From G051132615 sp051132615 (lineage in GTDB: Bacteria > Pseudomonadota > Gammaproteobacteria > Burkholderiales > Neisseriaceae), in assembly GCF_051132615.1 (NCBI RefSeq), contig NZ_CP152375.1:496001-560000 (forward strand): DNA of 64,000 bases, written 5' to 3'. Positions 1-9,507 of the stretch are shown piece after piece. The notes beneath the pieces were generated by a model. The model did not search any database, had not been told where the DNA came from, and saw only the letters and a program-made list of their open reading frames with translations. The stretch's first letter is position 1; the number at the start of each line of letters is the position of its first letter. The translations under genes were made by a program, and so were the position numbers.

Positions 1-1130
1 TTGCTGGCTCAGATAGCCTTTGGGCTTGGCCAATTTTATTGATTTTTGTCTTTCCAATCGCCATTACTTTCGCTACCTTAGGACGTTACTATCCTCATGC
101 GGGCGGTGCAGCTCATTTTGTACAGCTTGCTTTTGGACCACGAATGGCAAAAGTAACTGCATGGCTGTTTCTTTCAGTCATTCCTGTTGGCTTACCCGCA
201 GCGTTACATATTGCATCAGGCTTTTGGCAAGTTGCCTTTGGACTCAGTGCAAATCATTTACTCTGGATTCAACTAGGCACCATTTTCGCTCTTTGGCTTT
301 TAGGAATGAGAAGTGCTGGTGCCAGTGCTAACTTACAAACCATTATTGCCCTATTGATTATAGGGCTCATCATATTGATTTGGTGGGGTGGGAAAATCAC
401 CCCAGCAAAAATACCATGGACGCCACTTACAGATATTTCTTTACAACCGCTATTTAGCGCCTTATCAGTTATGTTCTGGTGTTTTGTAGGTTTAGAAGCA
501 TTTGCACACCTAGCATCTGAATTTAAAAACCCCAAACGTGATTTTCCTCGAGCATTACTGATTGGGCTGCTTATTGCGGGAGGTGTTTATTGGGCATGTA
601 CGGTTGCCATCCTTATTTTTCATACATTTAAAGGAGAAACAACAGCGGTTTCTTCAATCCCTGCCATTATGATTCAGCTGTTTGGGCCAAAATCTTTATG
701 GATTGCTTGTATCATTGGCTATTTGGCTTGTTTTGCCAGTATTAATATCTATACACAAAGCTTTGCTCGCTTGGTATGGTCACAAGCACAAGAAAACAAA
801 ACTGACAGTAAAATGGCTAAGCTGTCACAAAATCAAGTGCCATTAAATGCGTTATCCGTAGTGCTGATTTGCTGTTTGCTTTCTTCTTTGTTGGCACATA
901 TTATTGATTTATCTTTAGACAGTTTATTAATATACGCCAACGGTATTTTTATATTAATTTATCTATTTTGTATGCTCTCTGGCATTAAACTTTTAGAAGA
1001 CAAATCTAAATTACTGGCCATAGTAAGCAGCTTATTGTGTATTGGCTTATTACTAATGCTTGGCTGGCACAGTTTATACGCCATTATTGCCTTTATGATG
1101 CTTTATATAATAATGATGTATAAAAAATAA
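1..1130 (+). CDS. yjeH: YjeH-like amino-acid exporter, 5' end cut by window edge
   Basis: The frame is open from base 3, so the true start lies outside the window; about 375 residues are visible. It is a polytopic inner-membrane transporter of the APC superfamily, most like YjeH, which exports methionine and branched-chain amino acids. I recognise FVGLEAFAHLASEFKNP in the middle and QSFARLVWSQAQ further on, both typical of YjeH, plus roughly ten hydrophobic segments. An internal ATG at 39 could be mistaken for the start, but the upstream residues (GSDSLWAWP) also match the family. It converges on the methyltransferase gene with a shared terminator. Subfamily is good; the substrate is inferred from the family. 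Confidence 0.88.
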   Translation, partial: AGSDSLWAWPILLIFVFPIAITFATLGRYYPHAGGAAHFVQLAFGPRMAKVTAWLFLSVIPVGLPAALHIASGFWQVAFGLSANHLLWIQLGTIFALWLLGMRSAGASANLQTIIALLIIGLIILIWWGGKITPAKIPWTPLTDISLQPLFSALSVMFWCFVGLEAFAHLASEFKNPKRDFPRALLIGLLIAGGVYWACTVAILIFHTFKGETTAVSSIPAIMIQLFGPKSLWIACIIGYLACFASINIYTQSFARLVWSQAQENKTDSKMAKLSQNQVPLNALSVVLICCLLSSLLAHIIDLSLDSLLIYANGIFILIYLFCMLSGIKLLEDKSKLLAIVSSLLCIGLLLMLGWHSLYAIIAFMMLYIIMMYKK

Positions 1131-1134
1131 ACAG

Positions 1135-1163
1135 AAAAAAGCCAATATTGTATTGGCTTTTTT
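1135..1163. terminator. Bidirectional terminator between yjeH and the RlmL-like gene
   Basis: A-run, GCCAATA stem, short loop, matching TATTGGC stem and T-run. It reads as a rho-independent terminator from both sides and serves the two convergent genes. Confidence 0.85.
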
Positions 1164-1180
1164 ATAGTAATAATAAAACA

Positions 1181-2329
1181 TTATTTTTTTCTATTGGAAC
1201 CTGATACCATCTCAATCACAAATAAACGGCAATCAATAGCCCCATTAAATAATGGCCATTTTCGCTTTGGACTTAAGCGCATTAATTTGGGCAAACGCAT
1301 GTCCCCACTAAAAAAACAAGCAGTCCAACCTGCAAAATACTGTTTTAACCATGAACCTAATTGTGGGTATAACGCAGCTAAACGTTCCTCATCATCTAAA
1401 CGTACCCCATAAGGTGGATTGGTCACAATCAAACCTTCTGGCGTATGTGGACGCGTTTTTGTGACATCACACACACCTAAATCAATATCATCAGCTACAC
1501 CAGCAGCTTGGGCGTTTGTTAGTGCATCTTGAATCAATCTTCTGTCTATATCACTGGCACAAATTTCAACAGCACATTTTTTTTGCATTTTAATGGCTTT
1601 GTTTTTAATATCTTGCCAAGCGGTTGCATTAAAATTTTTCAATGCCTCAAAACCAAATCTTCTCTTAATCCCTGGTGCAATATTTCGAGCAATTAATGCC
1701 GCTTCAATGGCTATTGTGCCACTGCCACACATAGGGTCAAGTAAGCTTTGAGAACCATCAAATCCCGCTATGGTTAAAATGCCTGCTGCAAGATTTTCTC
1801 TTAACGGAGCTAAACCCGTATCCACACGGTAACCTCGTTTAAATAATGCTTCGCCACTGGTATCTACAAACAAGAATACCTCAGTTGCATTAATAAACAC
1901 ATGAATACGTACATCAGGTTGAAATTTTTCTACATTAGGACGTTCGCCATGTACCTCACGAAAAACATCACATAAAGCATCTTTTACTTTTAATCCGATA
2001 AAATCAAGGCTGCGCACTTTAGCACCTTTGCCATCTACTTTGACTTTAAATGTTTGATGAACATCAAAAAAATCAGGCCAAGCAACTTTTTTCGCAATAG
2101 CATAGACATCTTGTTCAGATTGAACCTTACCATGCCCTACCTGCCATAAAACACGGCTGGCAATACGAGATCCTAAATTGACTTTATAAACCGTTTCCAA
2201 ACTACCCGAAAAGCTGACGCCGCCATCTGTTTTGGTCATACTGGAACAACCAAATGTTGAAATTTCAGCCATTAACACTTCTTCTAAACCTCTTGGGCAG
2301 GGTACAAAACACTTTAATAAAGCATTCAT
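1181..2329 (-). CDS. rlmL: RlmL-like 23S rRNA guanine-N2 methyltransferase (THUMP domain)
   Basis: SAM-dependent RNA methyltransferase of 382 residues. The N-terminal half (about 45-155) looks like a THUMP RNA-binding domain. The C-terminal half is a Rossmann methyltransferase with the SAM loop DPMCGSGTIAIEAAL near residue 200 and the catalytic NPPYG motif near 305. The size fits the stand-alone RlmL half (m2G2445 of 23S rRNA) without the RlmK domain that is fused to it in E. coli. The ATG start at 2329 agrees with the conserved N-terminus. The exact target base is inferred from the family, and a related THUMP methyltransferase cannot be excluded. Confidence 0.82.
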   Translation of the reverse strand: MNALLKCFVPCPRGLEEVLMAEISTFGCSSMTKTDGGVSFSGSLETVYKVNLGSRIASRVLWQVGHGKVQSEQDVYAIAKKVAWPDFFDVHQTFKVKVDGKGAKVRSLDFIGLKVKDALCDVFREVHGERPNVEKFQPDVRIHVFINATEVFLFVDTSGEALFKRGYRVDTGLAPLRENLAAGILTIAGFDGSQSLLDPMCGSGTIAIEAALIARNIAPGIKRRFGFEALKNFNATAWQDIKNKAIKMQKKCAVEICASDIDRRLIQDALTNAQAAGVADDIDLGVCDVTKTRPHTPEGLIVTNPPYGVRLDDEERLAALYPQLGSWLKQYFAGWTACFFSGDMRLPKLMRLSPKRKWPLFNGAIDCRLFVIEMVSGSNRKK

Positions 2330-2364
2330 TTTTTCTCACTTTAACATTCAAAAATTTTTATAAC

Positions 2365-2700
2365 CTATTCAAACACATCAAGCTCACCACACTGGGAAGA
2401 AAGCTCTATACACACTTCATATTGATTCAATGCAGACATCACCACAGCATTGCGTTGATATTTTTTCTTCAATTTAATCAATTGTTTATCAGTCCCTGTG
2501 CACGCCAGCTCAATTACCTGATAGATATTTCTTTGCCCATCAATTTCAGCTTCACCAGCAACTTCTCCACGCAAATGATCACATGTATCTCTTTTATCTA
2601 TAAACTGAGAGACATCTTTTGGATAATGTTCTTGAGCATAACTATTAGAAGTCAAAATAAACATAAATGATAACAATATAGTCAAAGACCGACCAGACAT
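2365..2700 (-). CDS. Small secreted conserved protein of unknown function
   Basis: About 111 residues. I place the start at the ATG at 2700 because it begins a clear signal peptide (MSGRSLTILLSFMF... cleaved after SYA); a longer reading from 2739 would put polar residues before it. The mature part contains FIDKRDTCDHLRGE and a region around ELACTGTD with four cysteines in all, suggesting a disulfide-bonded periplasmic protein. I recall similar FIDxRDxCDHxRGE proteins in other betaproteobacteria but no function. It lies directly upstream of the RlmL-like gene on the same strand (35 bp gap), so the two may be cotranscribed. Confidence 0.7.
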   Translation of the reverse strand: MSGRSLTILLSFMFILTSNSYAQEHYPKDVSQFIDKRDTCDHLRGEVAGEAEIDGQRNIYQVIELACTGTDKQLIKLKKKYQRNAVVMSALNQYEVCIELSSQCGELDVFE

Positions 2701-2863
2701 AAATCTTTTACCTGAAATAAAAATAACGCAACAAGCCAAACAAAATCGGCTAAACAGCCTAACATGATAACATGCACCTTATTTATTGAATATGTAATTC
2801 TTATCTTTTGCCCTACCCCCTGTTACAATACAGCCAAATTAATTTTAAGATAAAGCAACCAGC

Positions 2864-3904
2864 ATGACATTAAGCACATTTGCACAAAAACTCGTTATTT
2901 GGCAAAAACAATCAGGCCGTCACAACCTCCCTTGGCAAGTACAAGATCCATATCATGTTTGGTTGTCTGAAATCATGCTGCAACAAACACAAGTGGCCAC
3001 CGTTTTAAATTATTATCCTCGCTTTATTACCGCTTTTCCTAATATAGAGAGCTTGGCCAATGCCAAAGAAGATGATGTTATGGCGCTTTGGAGTGGCTTA
3101 GGTTACTACAGCAGAGCCCGAAATTTACACAAAGCGGCTAAACAAGTTATGAGCGAATTTCAAGGTATTTTTCCAGACACAAGGGAACATTTAGAAAAAT
3201 TATGTGGTATTGGTAGAAGCACAGCGGCAGCGATTTGTGCTTTTTCATTTCAAAAACGAGAGGCTATTCTTGATGGCAATGTCAAAAGAGTTATATGCCG
3301 TGTGTTTGCTCTGGATGGAAACCCTATAGACAAAAAATTTGAACAAACACTTTGGCAAAAAGCAGAATCTCTTTTGCCCGAATCAAACAACATGGGGCGT
3401 TATACACAAGGGTTAATGGATTTAGGTGCCACAATCTGTACCCGTACAAAGCCTAAATGCCTACTTTGTCCAATGAACGATATATGTCAAGCGAAAACAC
3501 AAAACCTTATCCACCTTTTGCCTCGAAAAAAAGAAAAAAAAGCAGTACCAACCAAAGTACTGTACTGGCTGATCATAACCAACAAAAACAAACAAATTCT
3601 ATTGGTTAAGCGACCATCTAAAGGGATTTGGGGGGGCTTATATTGTCTACCCACATTTGAACAATTAAACGATGCCCAGCAGTTTTTAAAAGAACATCAA
3701 TTAGATTTGAATGATTTTGAACAATATGATGAAATAAAACATCGACTCACCCACTTTCTATTACTCATCACCCCCTTCTTGTTTACATCTGTAGAGGATA
3801 TCCATCTTCATGCACCTTATGAGTGGGTTAATGAAATTGATTTAAATAATAAAGCACTTCCTACACCTTTGGTTAAGCTATTGGCTCAACAGAAAGTATT
3901 TTAA
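2864..3904 (+). CDS. mutY: A/G-specific adenine DNA glycosylase MutY
   Basis: Removes adenine mispaired with 8-oxoguanine in base-excision repair. The 346-residue protein has the usual order: N-terminal HhH-GPD glycosylase fold, helix-hairpin-helix LCGIGRSTAAAI near residue 112, the catalytic aspartate in LDGNVKRV, and the 4Fe-4S cluster ligands C-x6-C-x2-C-x5-C (CTRTKPKCLLCPMNDIC) near 190-207. The C-terminal third is the NUDIX-like domain that recognises 8-oxoG. Length is normal. It is transcribed alone, divergent from the secreted-protein gene. Confidence 0.96.
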   Translation: MTLSTFAQKLVIWQKQSGRHNLPWQVQDPYHVWLSEIMLQQTQVATVLNYYPRFITAFPNIESLANAKEDDVMALWSGLGYYSRARNLHKAAKQVMSEFQGIFPDTREHLEKLCGIGRSTAAAICAFSFQKREAILDGNVKRVICRVFALDGNPIDKKFEQTLWQKAESLLPESNNMGRYTQGLMDLGATICTRTKPKCLLCPMNDICQAKTQNLIHLLPRKKEKKAVPTKVLYWLIITNKNKQILLVKRPSKGIWGGLYCLPTFEQLNDAQQFLKEHQLDLNDFEQYDEIKHRLTHFLLLITPFLFTSVEDIHLHAPYEWVNEIDLNNKALPTPLVKLLAQQKVF

Positions 3905-4128
3905 ACACTCAGAAAAATCACATAAAAAACATTGATATTCATCAAATTCACATAAAAACCTCCAAAAAAGTAACGATATCAATATCAAAAAAATACCATT
4001 TTGAACCATCAGCATGGTAATGATTGCCTATATCTAAAAAGCGCTTTTATTATGAGCCCTTTTTAATTTTCTTCTGTAATTTTTATTAATGTTTCTAACA
4101 ATTATTACATAAAGGCTAATCATCAACT

Positions 4129-4713
4129 ATGAACACAGACAGTATAAAACTGGCTAACCCTGGGCCACTTGGGTTAATGGGTTTTGGCATGACAACAATA
4201 TTACTGAACATACACAATGCAGGTTTTTTCCCCGTTACAACGGCAATCGTCGCTATGGGAATCTTCTATGGTGGTATCGCTCAAGTGATCGCAGGTATTC
4301 TTGAATACAAAAAAGGCAATACCTTTGGTGTGACTGCATTTACTTCCTATGGTTTTTTTTGGTTAACCTTGGTTGGCATATGGTATTTGCCTGTTTCAGC
4401 TGCAACAGCACCAACAGATAAAACCTTTTTAGGTATTTACCTAGCTTTGTGGGGTATCTTTACCTTTTTTATGTTTATGGGTACCTTTAAAGCAAATAAA
4501 GGTTTACAGTTTGTATTTGGTTCACTCACCATTCTTTTTGCTTTATTGGCAATCGGTAATATTTCAGGCAACACAACCATTTTAACTATAGCTGGTTTTG
4601 AAGGAATTATCTGCGGTTCAAGTGCCATTTATTTAGCAATGGCAGAAGTCTTAAATGAAGTATATGGGAAAAATATTTTACCCATTGGTGCATCAAATAC
4701 TGAACCACACTGA
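4129..4713 (+). CDS. satP: Acetate/succinate transporter SatP (GPR1/FUN34/YaaH family)
   Basis: Inner-membrane acetate channel/transporter of 194 residues with six predicted membrane helices. The family signature is visible at the N-terminus as NPGPLGLMGFGMTT (the NPAPLGLxGFGxTT motif), with the conserved IFYGGIAQVIAGI in helix 2. It is a single-gene unit bounded downstream by a strong terminator. Together with the TCA-cycle block 9 kb away it suggests that acetate is a significant carbon source. Family assignment is firm; substrate preference is inferred. Confidence 0.93.
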   Translation: MNTDSIKLANPGPLGLMGFGMTTILLNIHNAGFFPVTTAIVAMGIFYGGIAQVIAGILEYKKGNTFGVTAFTSYGFFWLTLVGIWYLPVSAATAPTDKTFLGIYLALWGIFTFFMFMGTFKANKGLQFVFGSLTILFALLAIGNISGNTTILTIAGFEGIICGSSAIYLAMAEVLNEVYGKNILPIGASNTEPH

Positions 4714-4726
4714 ATTTTAAATCATC

Positions 4727-4761
4727 AAAAAAACGTTAACTGCTTAGTTAACGTTTTTTTT
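4727..4761 (+). terminator. satP terminator
   Basis: Perfect inverted repeat AACGTTAACTG / TAGTTAACGTT type stem (ACGTTAACT...AGTTAACGT) flanked by an A-run and followed by T7, immediately after satP. Confidence 0.9.
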
Positions 4762-4860
4762 ACTCTGTTTTAAAGTCAAATTTTTCTAAACAACTACGCC
4801 TATTGGCTGATAATTTGCTAAAATGCCCTCATTGCTAATCATAAAGCGGGAATCCCATTT

Positions 4861-7077
4861 ATGGTCTCAGTTGTTAGAAGTGTGGCAGATACCTTAAAAG
4901 ACGCACAAAAACCAGAAAAATGGCTTGATGCCATTACCTCAGGTCTATCTGAACCAGAATCCAAACAAATATATAAAGCATTTGAAATTGCACAAGCAAC
5001 CTATGCGCAAAGCAAACACCATCTTATTGGTGAAAATCTCTTTGAACATGCTGTTGCAGCAGCAACAATCGTTGCAGAATTAGACCTGTTAACAGATGCC
5101 ATTGCAGCAACACTATTATTTAGCCTACCCAATTTTAATAAAGATTGGAAAAAAGACTTAAGTGCCCATTTTACAGAAAACACACTTAACCTTATTGAAG
5201 GGGTGAATCAACTATCCCGTCTAACTGAGTTAGCCAAATTAGACAATAACGGCACACCAGAAGAAACTGCCCGTCAGGCAGAGACTATGCGTAAAATGTT
5301 GTTATCAATGGTTAATGATATTCGGGTCGTGCTGATCAAACTGGCACTTCGTACCGAAACAATGCATTACCTTAAAAACCTAAATGACCCAGAACAGGCC
5401 AAAAAAATAGCAAAAGAAACATTGGATATTTTTGCACCTTTAGCTAATCGCTTAGGTGTTTGGCAAATCAAATGGGAGTTAGAAGATTTAGGCTTCCGTT
5501 ATATGGATCCTGAAAATTATACAAAAATTGCCAAACTACTTGATGGTAAACGAAGTGAACGAATTGATTATATAGAACGTGTTCTAGAAACACTTCGAAC
5601 AGAATTAAAAAAATCGAATATTCATGCAGAAGTAGCTGGTCGCCCCAAGCACATTTACTCCATATACAAAAAAATGTGTAAGAAAAAATTAGATTTCAAA
5701 GACTTATATGATATTCGTGCTGTACGGGTTTTGGTTAATAATATTCCTGAATGTTACACTGCACTGGGGGTAATACACAGCATATGGCAACCGATACGTG
5801 GCGAATTTGATGATTATATTTCACATCCAAAAGCAAATGACTATCGCAGTTTACACACAGCAGTCATTGGTCCAGAAGATAAAGAAGTAGAGGTTCAAAT
5901 TCGTACTTTTGACATGCATGAATTTGCAGAGTTTGGTGTAGCTGCACACTGGCGCTATAAAGAAGGCGGAAAAGGCGATTCAGTCTATGAAGAAAAAATT
6001 GCTTGGTTACGCCAACTACTGGATTGGCGAGAAAGTTTAGAAAATAATGATCAAAGTGATCTAGCCTCTGCCTTTAAAACAGAGCTGTTTTCCGACACCA
6101 TTTATGTACTAACACCACAAGGAAAAGTTATTTCATTACCTAATGGTGCCACCCCTATTGATTTTGCTTACGCTTTACATTCGGACTTGGGCGCTCGTTG
6201 TCGGGGTGCTAAGATAGAAGGAAAAATTGTTCCCCTTTCCACACCATTAGAAAACGGCCAGCGTGTTGAAATCATTACAGTAAAAGAAGGCTCCCCTTCT
6301 GTAAACTGGCTTCATGATGGATGGGTTAAAAGTTCAAAAGCTATCAGCAAAATACGCCAGTTTATACGCCAACAAAATGCTGATGTTGTACTGGAAACAG
6401 GCAAACAAATTTTCGATAAAGAATTGTCTCGTTTAAATGCTCAGCCAAACTTACACACCCTTATTGAAGCATTGGGTTTTAACCAAATCAATGATGTGTA
6501 TGCAGCCTTAGGTCATGGCGAGCTCTCTCTCAAAGCAATTGCTAAAGCAGTGAATAAATTACAAGAAGCAGAACAACCTGCTCAACTGCCAGAAAGCGCA
6601 ATCATCAAGCGTAGCAAAGCCGCAAAAAACCCTGGAAGTATCCTCATTGACGGTGTAGACAACCTAATGACCACATTGGCTAAATGTTGTAAACCTGCGC
6701 CGCCAGACCCAATTGTTGGTTTCATAACCAAAGGCAAGGGTATCTCCATTCATCGAGATAACTGCTCTACTTTCACCAAATTGGCGCAAAATACACCAGA
6801 AAAAGTGATGAATGCAAAATGGGCAAAAAACGAACCTGATGGCAGCCTATTCCCCATAGACATTCAAGTTATTGCCACCGATCGAAATGCTCTTTTACGT
6901 GATGTTTCCGATACTTTTTCTCGAAATAAATTAAATGTCATTGCAGTAAAAACACTGACAAAAGATATGGTCGCCACCATGCGATTTACCGTAGAAATAA
7001 AACAAGTAAATGATTTACCAAGGGTTTTAAACTCATTACTTGAAATAAAAGGCGTGCAGTTTGTACAACGAATTTAG
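4861..7077 (+). CDS. relA: GTP pyrophosphokinase RelA (synthetase-only type)
   Basis: Makes (p)ppGpp on stalled ribosomes during amino-acid starvation. The 738-residue protein has the long-RSH layout: a degenerate HD hydrolase region (1-180), synthetase (about 240-360), TGS domain (about 400-460), a zinc-finger/helical part with CCKPAPPDPIVG near 610, and a C-terminal ACT domain (about 665-738). In the first domain the expected metal-binding HD is absent (LLFSLPNFN where LLHDVVEDT is typical), so it should not degrade ppGpp. The synthetase carries EFDD, the ExDD signature of monofunctional RelA, and EVQIRT. A separate SpoT would be expected elsewhere in the genome. Confidence 0.94.
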   Translation: MVSVVRSVADTLKDAQKPEKWLDAITSGLSEPESKQIYKAFEIAQATYAQSKHHLIGENLFEHAVAAATIVAELDLLTDAIAATLLFSLPNFNKDWKKDLSAHFTENTLNLIEGVNQLSRLTELAKLDNNGTPEETARQAETMRKMLLSMVNDIRVVLIKLALRTETMHYLKNLNDPEQAKKIAKETLDIFAPLANRLGVWQIKWELEDLGFRYMDPENYTKIAKLLDGKRSERIDYIERVLETLRTELKKSNIHAEVAGRPKHIYSIYKKMCKKKLDFKDLYDIRAVRVLVNNIPECYTALGVIHSIWQPIRGEFDDYISHPKANDYRSLHTAVIGPEDKEVEVQIRTFDMHEFAEFGVAAHWRYKEGGKGDSVYEEKIAWLRQLLDWRESLENNDQSDLASAFKTELFSDTIYVLTPQGKVISLPNGATPIDFAYALHSDLGARCRGAKIEGKIVPLSTPLENGQRVEIITVKEGSPSVNWLHDGWVKSSKAISKIRQFIRQQNADVVLETGKQIFDKELSRLNAQPNLHTLIEALGFNQINDVYAALGHGELSLKAIAKAVNKLQEAEQPAQLPESAIIKRSKAAKNPGSILIDGVDNLMTTLAKCCKPAPPDPIVGFITKGKGISIHRDNCSTFTKLAQNTPEKVMNAKWAKNEPDGSLFPIDIQVIATDRNALLRDVSDTFSRNKLNVIAVKTLTKDMVATMRFTVEIKQVNDLPRVLNSLLEIKGVQFVQRI

Positions 7078-7088
7078 TCAATGGATAT

Positions 7089-7117
7089 TTGACACGGCAC
7101 AGATATTCTCATATAAT
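7089..7117 (+). promoter_or_regulatory. Sigma-70 promoter of rplM-rpsI
   Basis: TTGACA, 17-base spacer, TATAAT: a consensus promoter just after relA and 36 bases before the rplM ATG. It is a consensus-level match, as expected for ribosomal protein genes. Confidence 0.85.
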
Positions 7118-7152
7118 CGCGCCTTTATTGAATTTAAGATGGATGAGTTTCC

Positions 7153-7581
7153 ATGAAAACCTTTTCAGCCAAACCGCAAGAAGTAAAGCGTGACTGGTAT
7201 GTAGTTGATGCTACCGACAAAGTGCTCGGTCGTTTAGCTACAGAGATCGCACATCGCTTACGCGGAAAACACAAACCAGAATACACACCTCACGTTGACA
7301 CTGGTGATTATATTGTCGTAACAAATGTAGAAAAACTACGTGTTACTGGTAATAAAGCATTAGACAAAAAATACTATCGCCATTCAGGCTATCCTGGTGG
7401 TCTGTATGAACGCAACTTTACAGAAATGCAAACACATTTTCCTGCTCGCGTTCTGGAAACTGCTGTTAAAGGCATGTTACCAAAAGGCCCTCTTGGTTAT
7501 GCCATGATTAAAAAACTAAAGGTTTATGCTGGTGAGGAACATCCTCATACTGCACAACAACCTAAAGTATTAGACATTTAA
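7153..7581 (+). CDS. rplM: 50S ribosomal protein L13
   Basis: Early-assembling large-subunit protein, 142 residues, the standard length. Characteristic stretches are RDWYVVDATDKVLGRLAT at the N-terminus, HRLRGKHKPEYTPHVDTGD, and AVKGMLPKGPLG. It forms the usual operon with rpsI ten bases downstream and is read from the consensus promoter just upstream. Confidence 0.98.
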   Translation: MKTFSAKPQEVKRDWYVVDATDKVLGRLATEIAHRLRGKHKPEYTPHVDTGDYIVVTNVEKLRVTGNKALDKKYYRHSGYPGGLYERNFTEMQTHFPARVLETAVKGMLPKGPLGYAMIKKLKVYAGEEHPHTAQQPKVLDI

Positions 7582-7591
7582 GGATTACTGA

Positions 7592-7984
7592 ATGAACGGT
7601 AAATATTATTATGGCACAGGCCGTCGTAAAAGCTCAGTAGCTCGTGTGTTTTTACAAAAAGGCAAAGGCCAAATCACAGTAAATGGTCGTCCATTAGACG
7701 AGTTTTTCTCTCGTGAAACAGGTCGCATGGTTGTACGTCAACCGCTGGTTCTTACAGAAAACTTAGAATCTTTTGATATCAAGGTAAATGTAACTGGCGG
7801 TGGTGAAACAGGACAATCAGGTGCGATTCGTCACGGTATTACTCGTGCACTAATTGACTATGATGTTGCTTTAAAACCAACACTAAGCAAAGCAGGTCTA
7901 GTAACCCGTGATGCTCGTGAAGTTGAACGTAAAAAATTCGGTCTTCGCAAAGCACGTCGCGCGAAACAGTTCTCAAAACGTTAA
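7592..7984 (+). CDS. rpsI: 30S ribosomal protein S9
   Basis: Small-subunit protein at the P site, 130 residues, normal length. It starts NGKYYYGTGRRKSSVARVFL, contains GGGETGQSGAIRHGITRAL, and ends in the basic tail KARRAKQFSKR whose final Lys-Arg reaches the P-site tRNA. Second gene of the rplM-rpsI operon. Confidence 0.98.
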   Translation: MNGKYYYGTGRRKSSVARVFLQKGKGQITVNGRPLDEFFSRETGRMVVRQPLVLTENLESFDIKVNVTGGGETGQSGAIRHGITRALIDYDVALKPTLSKAGLVTRDAREVERKKFGLRKARRAKQFSKR

Positions 7985-7998
7985 TTTGTTTTGTATAC

Positions 7999-8026
7999 AA
8001 AAAAGCCGCCTATTGGGCGGCTTTTT
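7999..8026. terminator. Bidirectional terminator between rpsI and dusA
   Basis: A-run, AGCCGCC stem, short loop, GGCGGCT stem, T-run. It separates the convergent rpsI and dusA genes. Confidence 0.9.
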
Positions 8027-8048
8027 ATTCTGTACAACATTCAAAAAT

Positions 8049-9032
8049 CTAATTTTCAATACACCCAACAGCTTCAACTAATAAAGTTGTATCCGCACCA
8101 TTTAATAATTTAGCATCTGATAACATTCTACGCCATGCTTTGGCGCCTTTTTTACCTTGCATCAAGCCTAAATAGTGTCTCACCATATGGCGCATGTTGG
8201 TTCCCTGATTTCGATCAAGCTGCTTTTGGCAATAGATCCGTAATAAATCGACGATTTGTACTTGAGTTAATACTGCGTGACTATCATCATAAAATAATTG
8301 ATCCCACTGTGCCATAAAATAAGGATTATGATAAGCCTCTCGCCCCACCATCACACCATCAACAAAATCTAAGTGCTTCGTAATGTCTTCATTGGTTTTT
8401 ACACCCCCATTAATAATAATTTCCAAATCAGGAAAGTCCTGTTTGAGCTTATAAACATATTCATATTTTAATGGCGGGACTTCACGGTTTTCCTTAGGCG
8501 ACAAACCTTCTAACCATGCATTGCGTGCATGAACAATAAATGTACTGCAAGATGTTTGATGAGCAAGCGCACCCACAAAATCACGTACGATATCATAGCT
8601 GTCCTCGCGATCTACACCTATGCGATGTTTCACTGTCACATCAATATCTGTGACATCTTGCATTGCTTTCAAACAATCAGCAACCAAAGACACTTCGTTC
8701 ATTAAACACGCACCAAAAGCACCCTTTTGAACACGTGGGCTAGGACAGCCACAGTTTAAATTAACCTCATCATAACCATATGTTTGAGCCAAAATGGCAC
8801 ATTTTGCCAAATCTTTTGGATCAGAACCGCCCAACTGTAAAGCAACTGGGTGCTCTGCTTCATCAAAAGATAAGAATCTATCTGCCTGCCCAAACAATAG
8901 TGCACCTGTTGTCACCATTTCAGAATACAACAAAGCATGATGGGTTATTTGTCTGGCAAAAAACCGATAATGACGATCAGTCCAATCTAACATGGGTGCA
9001 ACAGATAGCCGACGAGAAACAACAGAAGACAT
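8049..9032 (-). CDS. dusA: tRNA-dihydrouridine synthase A
   Basis: FMN- and NADPH-dependent enzyme reducing uridines in the tRNA D-loop (U20/U20a for DusA). Family motifs: RRLSVAPMLDWTDRHYRFF at the start, EVNLNCGCPS followed by GAFGACLM (catalytic cysteine region), TVKHRIG, and INGGVKTNEDI. DusA rather than DusB/C is supported by the APMLDWTDRH start and the HYLGLMQG tail. I prefer the ATG at 9032 over the longer reading from 9065, because the 9065 ATG sits on a TATAAT-like -10 element and would be at or before the transcription start. Stand-alone gene. Confidence 0.93.
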   Translation of the reverse strand: MSSVVSRRLSVAPMLDWTDRHYRFFARQITHHALLYSEMVTTGALLFGQADRFLSFDEAEHPVALQLGGSDPKDLAKCAILAQTYGYDEVNLNCGCPSPRVQKGAFGACLMNEVSLVADCLKAMQDVTDIDVTVKHRIGVDREDSYDIVRDFVGALAHQTSCSTFIVHARNAWLEGLSPKENREVPPLKYEYVYKLKQDFPDLEIIINGGVKTNEDITKHLDFVDGVMVGREAYHNPYFMAQWDQLFYDDSHAVLTQVQIVDLLRIYCQKQLDRNQGTNMRHMVRHYLGLMQGKKGAKAWRRMLSDAKLLNGADTTLLVEAVGCIEN

Positions 9033-9189
9033 ATACCAACCAATAACCAATAAAAGATTTATCATTATAGCAAATTCTTGGTTTATCCAAATTAATGAAT
9101 AATGAACGGCCTAAATAAAAAGCATCTCTTTTATATCAAAGTTCACGTATAATTAATTGATATCAACGCCGTATGACCTCATTTTATAC

Positions 9190-9507
9190 ATGGATACAAT
9201 TAACTTTGCTTTACACAGCCAAAACAACCAACAAATTGGGTTTTTATTAATGAGTTCGGATAATATTGAGCCACAATCAGGGATTTGCCTATTTCGCGCC
9301 ATGGTTTCAGATGAAGGCTTAATAAACTCATTAGAATACAAAAAAACTGAGCACCTACAAAACTTAGGTGAACTACTGTGGCAATTTGATGGACAACATA
9401 CCCTTATTTTAGATCAAAATAATCAACCCTTAGCAAAAATACAAGCACAACACTTAATCATCGAAGGCATCACAATGCAATTAATTGATCTGGCAGGAAT
9501 GATATAA
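9190..9507 (+). CDS. Hypothetical protein upstream of ccoS
   Basis: 105 residues from the ATG at 9190; a TTG-started version from 9157 is also open, but ATG is more likely. No signal peptide or membrane helix. The sequence is a run of mixed alpha/beta residues with LWQFDGQHTLILDQNNQPLAKIQ, suggesting a small compact domain. I do not recognise the family. Its stop codon overlaps the ccoS start (TAATG), so it is translationally coupled to ccoS, and a role near cbb3 oxidase assembly is possible but only guilt by association. Confidence 0.6.
   Translation: MDTINFALHSQNNQQIGFLLMSSDNIEPQSGICLFRAMVSDEGLINSLEYKKTEHLQNLGELLWQFDGQHTLILDQNNQPLAKIQAQHLIIEGITMQLIDLAGMI

Noticed and set aside
3905..4128. 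Riboswitch or regulatory RNA before satP
   Set aside because: AT-rich leader without a conserved aptamer core that I can recognise.
9033..9065. Upstream ATG for dusA
   Set aside because: It coincides with a TATAAT-like promoter element and adds residues not typical of DusA.
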